A stretch of DNA of 32,329 nucleotides from Phoronis australis (taxonomy: Eukaryota > Phoronida > Phoronidae): positions 494,884-527,212 of the forward strand of contig NMRA01000115.1 in NCBI GenBank assembly GCA_002633005.1, read 5' to 3'. The position numbers were made by a program, and so were the translations under genes. The notes under the pieces are model-generated. The model worked only from the letters and a program-made list of their open reading frames with translations. It was not told where the DNA came from and ran no database searches. This document shows positions 14,001 through 23,000 of the stretch, piece by piece (within the stretch, counting starts at the first letter, position 1; each line of letters opens with the position of its first letter).

Positions 14001-17000
14001 TTTGAAGGAAATCAAAAATCTTATAAATGCCCGGGAATGTTAAAAAACCTTTGAGTGCAAGATGGTCAGAATAAAAAACGACATAATGGCTACACTAAGA
14101 CGAAATGTTGATGTCGTTCAAGATGGACATTTACATTGATTTTGGACGTATAGAAAGTAGATTCAAACATTTGGAAAATTAGTTGTCAGCCTCAGGGGTG
14201 GATAACCTTTTTTAAACGCCGATTTTCACAGCCTATGGCTTGAGGATTTCGACCAATAGGACAGTCCCGTATTACACAATGCCGTAAATTTCTGTCTGGC
14301 ACATTTGCTGCCTGGATTTCGTGCCGCTAGAGTTTCACATGTTATTTGTTGTCCTCTGATCCTTCGGAAGTTTTTCTCGGTTGCATTACTCTATTCGCAC
14401 TTGCAATATCAACTAAGTATCACTGCTGTGCTGCGGGCTGCAACTCCGACGTGAGAAAGTTTGATAAACTGGACAAATACCCGTGGATGCGTCATATGAA
14501 ATTTTTCGCCCTCCCGACATAAATGAGAGACACGAAAATGTGGCTGATTTCCAGAACGAGATCACGTGCTTTCTCAGGCCCCTTACTGTAGTAGTTTTCT
14601 TGATGTATTAATTAACCGTCAGAATGACTTATCTATATCAGTGTATAGCAAACCCACTTTCTCAGGTCTGTACCTCAAGTTGGATAGTTTTGTTCCTAAA
14701 AAGCACAAAACTGGTCTGGTCAATGGTCTAATTAATCGGGCCTTTGAAATATGTAGCAATTCTGACTTGTTTGACCGGGAACTTGAATTTTTAAATAACG
14801 TCTTGATTAAAAATGGATACTCTAAAACATTTACAAAATCTTGCACTGACAGGTTTTTACGTAACCAATCCAGGACACCTGCGGATGTTTGTAATGGGCA
14901 TGAATTAAAGAAAGTATTTCTCAATCTCCCCTATTTAGGTAACAGTAGTTGTGTAGTCGAGAGGCAGGTTAAGAGAATGCTTGGAGCTATTGCTCCATGT
15001 TTGCAACTCGTTACAATCTTCAAACCTGTAAACAGACTTTTGTCATTGTCGAGACTGAAAACGCCGTTGTGTAAATCTCAACGAAGTCATGTTGTTTACC
15101 AACTCAACTGTATTGACTGTGAACAGTTTTGCATTGGAATGACGAACAGGATTCTTAGCATCAGAGTCAAAGAACACTGTAAAGACACACACAGTGCTGT
15201 TCTCAATCATTCCTTGACAACTGGTCACACTATAGATTGCTCTGGTGTTCAGATCCTAGACAAAGATAATGCCACCCTCAGGCTCCTCATAAAGGAGGCT
15301 ATGCATATACGGTTGAACAAGGCTGAGCGTTACCTAAATAGAAACATTGGTTCATTTGAGCTCCAACTGTTTTGATTTCTGGTCTCTACCCCTCACTATG
15401 CATTTTGACGAGTACCTGAACAGTCTCTTCTCTACCTGTGTCGTCTGTTTTGAGTCTGTGAACTGTTTCCTTGACAATGGTTTAGAGTAACAAACCGAAA
15501 CGTTGTATACATGTAGATATGTCTTTACTTACTTACGGGCTAATTTTAAAGTTCGTGATATTAAATAACAAAATACGTTCTGATATAATATCAGACGGAG
15601 GTTGGTGTCGGAGTTTTAAGGATACTTATGACAAAGGTGATTTTGTTTGTGATGAATAGGCCTACTGTAATGAGTTTCATGAATACATTTCATACATGTA
15701 TGTTGTCTTCAATTACCATGGGGATATCAATTCAGATGTGCCTGATAAGTATCCTGAACAAATAACAAGATTGTGTTGTCGGAATTAAAAAGTTTTCCAA
15801 ACTTGGTGAAAGGAGGCAAGTCTGCGGCTCCTGATGGTATTCCTATATAATTGTACAAGTAATGCGACTGTTCAAATACATACTAGGCTCGGATGTTTAC
15901 TTTGATCAGTGGACGCTAGGCGCCAATGTTCCTGTTTTTAAAAGTGGGTCAATGAATGATATTGGGCTATAACCTTACTTGACATTGTCGATATTTTTTC
16001 AAAATATTGTGCATTCGTCTAAATTCCTGTCGGAGGTTCAAGCCAGACTTAGAAGTAATTATACTACTCTTGATAACATATTTGGGTGTGGGTTAAAAAA
16101 CAAATTATTAGGTAGTCGTATAACCGGGAAAGTGTGCAATATACAGAAATGTCAAGTCGTCCGTTCAGTTAAATCAGTTTCGTGACACTACGGACTACTT
16201 TGAGTGTTGGATGGGATCCGTCAATGTTGCCAGCTGTCGCCCTTTATGTTTTGTTTAATGGTGAAGAGAGTTAGCAGATGCCTTGGACAATTTTGGGGTG
16301 TCATCATGTAATGTGTTAGTCTGTGAAGTTGCTACGGTTCATTTACCAAGTAGGGTGTTGTTGAATGAAGTGGAAATTAGTGGTTAATGTTTATAAAACA
16401 AATATCATAATATTTTGAAGGGGTGGGAAATTATGTAATTATGAGAAGCATGGGCGCACCCAGGGGAGGGGCTCGGGGGGATTCGAACCCCCCCCCAGTT
16501 TGGCGAATTGTGCAAAAAGGTCCGTCTCAGTGAAACAAAAAGTCCGTCGAGTAAACAAGACAAAAATTCACAAAATCAAAGTCGGTGCGGATGCACAATT
16601 CGTAGGCCTAAACCTTCACTGGTCCCGTTTTTTTCTACTCCTAGGGGATTTCTGTCAGTAATATTCGAGACCCCTATATTTTAGGCTGGGTGCACCCATC
16701 GAGAAGTGGAGTTAAACGGTGAAATTAAAGCAGAGATATTCCCAGCTTTGGCAAGGAAAAATGTCATCTTTTTGTACACCTCACTGTTACAGGCTTCATA
16801 AAAATGGTCTAATAATGGAAGAGTATCATGTTAAATGGTCTTATATCGGAAAAATATCATGTTAAATGGTCTTATAATGGAAGAGTATCATGTTAAATGG
16901 TTTTATAATGGAAGAGTATCGTGTTAAATGGTCTTATAATGGAAGAGTATTATGTTAAATGGTCTTATAATGGAAGAGTATCGTGTTAAATGATCTTATA

Positions 17001-20000
17001 ATGGAAGAGTATCGTGTTAAATGGTCTTATAATGGAAGAGTATCGTGTTAAATGGTCTTATAATGGAAAGAGTATCATGTTAAATGGTCTTATAATGGAA
17101 GAGTATCGTGTTAAATGGTCTTATAATGGAAGAATATCATGTTAAATGGTATTATAATGGAAGAGTATCATGTTAAATGCTTAAACACTGAAAAGCATAT
17201 ATCTGCTGCTAAACTTAGATGTGTAAAAATCATTTATTGAAAATGGTAAGCGAAAAAATAAGATCCTCACTAGAAGAGCGCTTTGTACCGTACGTTCTAA
17301 AGGAATAGTTGAAGATGAAATTCATTTTTATTTGATTGTCGTACATACATTGTAAGTATGCTGATTTGAGAGCAAAGCATGGTTATACCAAGGCTTAAAA
17401 ATTAGGATTAGTCCGGATTCGAACTGAATACCTATGTGTTCACGACAGGGTACTTTAAACATAAAATTTTACTAGTAAAGTCACTGCCCTAGACTTCAGT
17501 TTAAAGGAGAATGCCACCCAAAAAACAACCTATTTTGTATAAATTTAGATCGAGTAGTTCTACTCGATAACGGCACGTTCGCTTGCGTTACCTGACACCT
17601 GACGGCAGACGGAGGTGTTGCAATTTTCCAATGACGTCATTGGTTTTACACGCAGTCTGTTCAGCAGTTCAGAACACGGGTTAGTGGTGTCAGCTTATCG
17701 CTTGAATTCATCGTTTAACATCAATAAACCATCAAACTTCGATGTAAAACCCTTAAAAATACACAGAGTTCTTATAAAAACGCGTTGTTTTATTTCGCTG
17801 TTACGGATTTACTGGTATTTGGACACACCGTAGCCTACAAAGTTCGTCAGGCCAATTTACCAACGGTAATGCCGTAGCAGGAGTTTGGGGTCTGTTCGGA
17901 GATAAATTCGAAGCATTCTTCCGTGAAATACAGACAGGAGAACTTAGATCTGTGTTGTTTATACTTGTGATTTATTGAGTTCTAAACACACAAAACGCTT
18001 CTTATCCCGGCCAGTGGCTCGGAACCCGATCGGGCCCGTCGCGGCCGCCGGGACTGGCACGAACATATACCAGCTTGAGTTGGAAATTAAATCTCCGGTC
18101 ACGAAAAGACTATAATAGTGAGCCAAAAAAATTATGTGCACGTAATTATTTATGTGAATTAGCTCCGAAACTGAAAATCTACTTACTTGTCGGGGGCCGC
18201 GAAGTTCCCCTTCCACAGACCGTCAGGGCAAAGGTTGTACAGCAACAATGATTTGAATAATGTAGTTGTATTTCTAAATAAAGATTACCCTAACATGTGA
18301 CCATAGCATATAAAATCGAGTAATTGTTTCACAACAGCTTTCTGTCAGCAAACACTGAATTAGCATGCGCTCACACAGCCTCGGTGCCCGGTCAATTACC
18401 TTTGTTGCCGGCATCAAAAGCCGGTAAGGCAGTGGTTTATTCATAGCTGGCTTCTCAAAACATTTGCACTCACGAGCACTCCAATGCATTACAAATTGTG
18501 TCTAATGAGACACACTTTGTTTCAGTTTCATATAAGCATTGTTTAGGATGAGAATAAATCATTTTGAAACAGAGCGCATAATAATAAACGTCTACAAGGC
18601 AACTCGCCCTGCGCCAATCCCGACTTAGTCAAGAGCTCATCCAACGAAGACTTCACGGGTCGGATCGTTAGGTTTCACAGGCTATCAGTTTGAACCGGAA
18701 TACACTGATCAAGAAATACTAGAGAGGCGCCGTGAACATGCATAGGCAACGGAACATATGGATAGTTCTTTGGTAAGCCGGAATTCGTTAGAGAAATCAC
18801 TGTCGACGAAATTCCGGCATCATACTTGCTATTAACAGCATATCTTTCATTCTTCACTACCGCGAGCCATTTCCTAAGCATTTCAGGCTCTTGAGGAAGT
18901 CGAAAAAACGATATACCCGCTTTCTTCGCAGCTTCATATTTCGGACAAGCGGGAATCGATGCACCGCAATATAGCGGCATTCACTCTGCAGACGAACCAC
19001 TGACGTCGCTGCGTCGCTTCTCACCTTCCTCAGAGCTTAACGCGACACCTCTCGGCAAGGTGAGGTCGACCGTATATAAGAGGCGATGTGGATATAGACC
19101 GATTAAGACGGTAAAAAAGACTAATTAAATCGGGTGGCATTCTCCTTTAATTTTGTCGCCCTAGACTTCAGTTTAATTTTGCCAGACATCGGCGAGAGCA
19201 GGCGATTTGTAATAAAATCACCAAAATACAACTCATTGTATTATTTACAACTCTAGTCCAAGCTCAAAACTTCAAAAGGTCCATTCACCCAGGATTGCAA
19301 ATATTCATTTAGGTCGTAAAAACGATAATATCACTTTAACAGGTGTTGCAAAATGCCATTTGAATAGATGCAACGATGAACATTAAAACAATTCAAAGAC
19401 GCTCCCTAATGAGGAATCTAAAGTAAAGCGAGTATGTAGTATTGCATTTGCTCTCCCTGACAATCAGATTGCCGTAGGTGAGTTATGAAACAGTGCGACA
19501 GTTTGCTTGGGAAACTACGGCCCTGGAAAACCTCGAAAATCTCGGTTACCGGATTAGGTTATCAGTAAGGGAAACAGCAGACTTGAAGCCAAGTGAGCAA
19601 AAGTGTTTGCTTGGCGTTGCTTTTTATGCTCTGAGTTATAATATACGGTCATACTTTTTTTCTGTAAATGGGCGCACTCGCATGCTAGGACCAGGTATCG
19701 ATAAGATAATACATGCAAGTATTGGCATTGCCAATTGACCTATCGCAAGCTCCGCCCCTATGCGAAAAGTCACGTGATACCCGACATTCGAACGAGATGT
19801 CAGAGGCAAATACACTGTCGCTAAACGACGTTCCTGGTGGAATCGATGAGTGTTTTTGCACTATTTGGAAACGCGTCGGCAGAGACAAAAGGCGATGCTT
19901 TTCAACAGTGAATCGTACGTTCATGATATGGGAATTTGTAAAGGTGACGATGAAAAAATAAGTGCTCGAGGAGCCAGCGAAAATCCGAAGAACCCCTCGG

Positions 20001-23000
20001 CCTCGGGGCCACCTTCACCTGACAAATGACAAGGCCACGGATACGATATATTCTTGTAAAGCTGGGTATGTACCTTAAAGTCGAATTATATGTACGATTC
20101 CATAGATTTCATGATCTTTCGAATAAAATCAGTGAAGATTCACCAATATTTTTATTCTGTCGTCTGCTAAATTTCGCCAAATGAAAAGTAGGTCCCAACT
20201 GGTGGGACTTCTGGAGTAAAGTAGGTTATAGATTACAGACAACACATGTACTATAGTCTCTGATTAGATTGACTCGATAGCTTTTCTAATCTTGTAACGA
20301 AATATTTTGATAAAAAAATCAGGTTCATAGCTCAGGTACACACTCATCTCGTCCTCCGGTAGGTCTAGGGCTGTGTCTAAGTAAAATTAATGTCTGGAAT
20401 TCAGTGGCGGATCTAGGATACCACGGGGGGCCCAACATATGTTGCCTCGTGGAATTGGGCAAAGTGCGATTGTATGTGCACAGGCGGCCAGGGATGTAGA
20501 CCGTTGGAACTTCTGTTCAGAAAATCTATCGGTGGACTAAAAAAAAAAACTGGAACACGATTCCGCCGCGATCTGGGGTCTGAGCCACCCCTCTTTTGCT
20601 ACCGGTCCTAGTTACTGAACTCAACGTTTCCTCACGCTCTTGCCGTTTCATTTTGCTTCCGGCAGCCAAGGGGGGGGGCTGGGGCCCCTGCCCTCCCCCC
20701 TCTAAATCCGCCTATGGAATTGTCCGTTTGCACCATTAAGACATTTTAATTAGGTCTACCTTCTTATGAACTTGGCATTTTTTGTAGTTTCATTCCATAA
20801 AGGTAGCTTTCATTTAATTTTGAAGGTAGCATGAATCACTAAGTCGTGGTATGGTTACAAAAGATTACAAGTCTGGTGTGGTAGTTGCAAAAATAGGGTA
20901 TTTACAAAAATAACTCAAATTCTTTTTTAAAGCTTCATAAAAATAAATATCATGTTTGAACCACTCCAAAATGAGCTCTCTCTAACTCTACAGACATAGT
21001 GTATACTAAAGGTACAAGTCAAAAAGTAATTCAATAGTTTATTTTTAGTGACTGACAACAGCTCGACCAAGGCTTTGAGTTCCGGCAGTAATCCAGTGCC
21101 CTTCCCTGTGCCCTTCCCTGTGCCGATCGAATCTCCGAATTTTGACCGGAAGAGAAGTTCAGTTGAACGCCAGCTTACGGTTTATGAATAACAAAACTGT
21201 ACCTCTGATACGAAACAAAATAATGTCCATTAGGTTGAAATAAATAAAAAAACATAAAATGAAAATGTCCTTGAAAACGACAATTTCCGGGGACTACCGC
21301 TAGAGTGCTGAGATCCAGCAGGTGTCGAGACAAAGGCGGCCAAACGTAGCCAACTCGGGAGTCAAAATCTGAGATAGCCCTGCACCATAGCCACCAAGCT
21401 GAAAAGTGCGTATCTTGGAACTAACATATTTTGTGTTTATTATAGCCTTCGAGTTATCAAGCAACACCGCTAAGTTCAGCTGCTCGTGTGGCCGTACAGT
21501 TTGATCCATAGTTTACGCTTTCAACATCATTTTTCGGCTTAGGACATGTCAAAAAATGACGGGGTATTATTCTGAAGCAGCATAACGGCTGTCGGTGCTA
21601 CACACGTCATATTAAGACCGTTTCCCCATTCTTAGCGGACAATTTCTTGAGCTATAGACTAAAGTAAGTTTTACTCGACTGCGTGTGGTTTGTTGGGTAA
21701 AATGGTGGCTTGGAAACGCAGACGAAGGTGTGCCAAGAATGCTGCGTTCTGATTGGTCAATTAAGCCGTCCGTCATAATCCTGGCGATAGGTCAATTGAC
21801 GGCTGCACTTTCGCTGGTCTCTCGAAAGACATTTGCGCCTTACATAACGATAAGTCTGGATGATCTCGGACCATTTCCCCCATGATTCAGCATTCTATTC
21901 ACTTAAACTGATAGAGTAATCTTGTAGAATTGCAAGCTTACTCGAAGTTATCTCGACAAATTGGCAGGAAACTAAGCTTACGTGTCCATCTTTTTATATT
22001 GGAAAGGATTGCCGTGTAGATTTCGTATTTAGTTTAACCATTGATCTGAGTTTTCAGAATAGAAAATCACAAACACCGACAGTTATGGTAATCATGCAAC
22101 AATGCAGTCTGGTGTGCGTACAGTAAAACACGCTTTTTGAGAAAAGCAGGAAGTCATGCAAGTCTGTGGAAAATTACGCCATGAGTAAGCTCACCATTTG
22201 CTGTATGAGAGCGTTATTTACCTTTTGCTCCGGTTCGAGAAGGCTCATCAAACTTTGTACACCATAGAACACGCCACTTGGTGTCTCTCCCTGTATGTGA
22301 ATTTTTTCATTCTGGGGTTCCATGGAAATCTGGTACTGATCGTTGAGTCTGTCGCCCGAAATGTTGAGTCCCGTATCCTTCACTTGGCCAATACTTAACA
22401 AAATGACACTACTGCTGGATGGATTGCCTGATGAGATTGTTAAGCCCAGCAAACCTGTGAAGAGCAATGCCAATCTCATCCCTGCTCATCAAGAAAAATA
22501 TCCGAGAAAATGACACCTTACTTACCAACCTTCGTGTAAGAATCGACAATTTACAACCTATACAGACAGTACTTACAATTGGTCCTAAGTTCTTGTGGTT
22601 TTTTCATACGTTCAAGGGTTGGAAAAAGCATGCTAACAAAAGAAAGTGCATACATGTACATGTATAATACAATTTTTACTGGTTCATCGGTGCCACTTTT
22701 TCTAATTAAGGGTGTAGTAAATCCTCTTTTAACCTACTTTTATTTTATAAAGGTAAAAAGAAATAAAAAAAATGTAATAGCCACTGAAGCATTTAAATTT
22801 TGTAATAAATGATGCCTCGTTAGCCTCATCAACTTTTAAGAGTTTAAAAGCTCCTTGTAAAGTGCATGTATTTTTAACCGACAAGCGCGACTAACGCTTC
22901 AAGTGATCACTCTACGGCCCTGTGAGATAAGAGCGTGGCGAGTAAGATTTTTAGATAACCAACGTTTTATCTGCGATGCATAAAACTTTTAAATTATCAA

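Larger units (their letters stand above)
17501..19150. mobile_element. 1642-bp TTAA-type DNA transposon carrying a THAP exon
   Basis: The element spans 17505-19146 and is bounded by AGGAGAATGCCACCC (17505-17519) and its perfect inverse (19132-19146), flanked by TTAA on both sides (17501-17504, 19147-19150). TTAA duplication is typical of Kolobok and piggyBac superfamilies. A THAP domain inside favours Kolobok-like, since Kolobok transposases carry THAP. No transposase catalytic region was recognised and 1.6 kb is short for an autonomous copy. The copy therefore looks non-autonomous, or an element that carries a THAP gene. The perfect ends suggest a recent insertion. Confidence 0.85.

Noticed and set aside
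16470-16500. tRNA box-B-like ATTCGAACCCCC
   Set aside because: It lies in the G/C-rich arm of a MITE and has no box A at the right distance.
16804-17180. CRISPR array
   Set aside because: The units are contiguous without unique spacers and the DNA is eukaryotic; it is a minisatellite.
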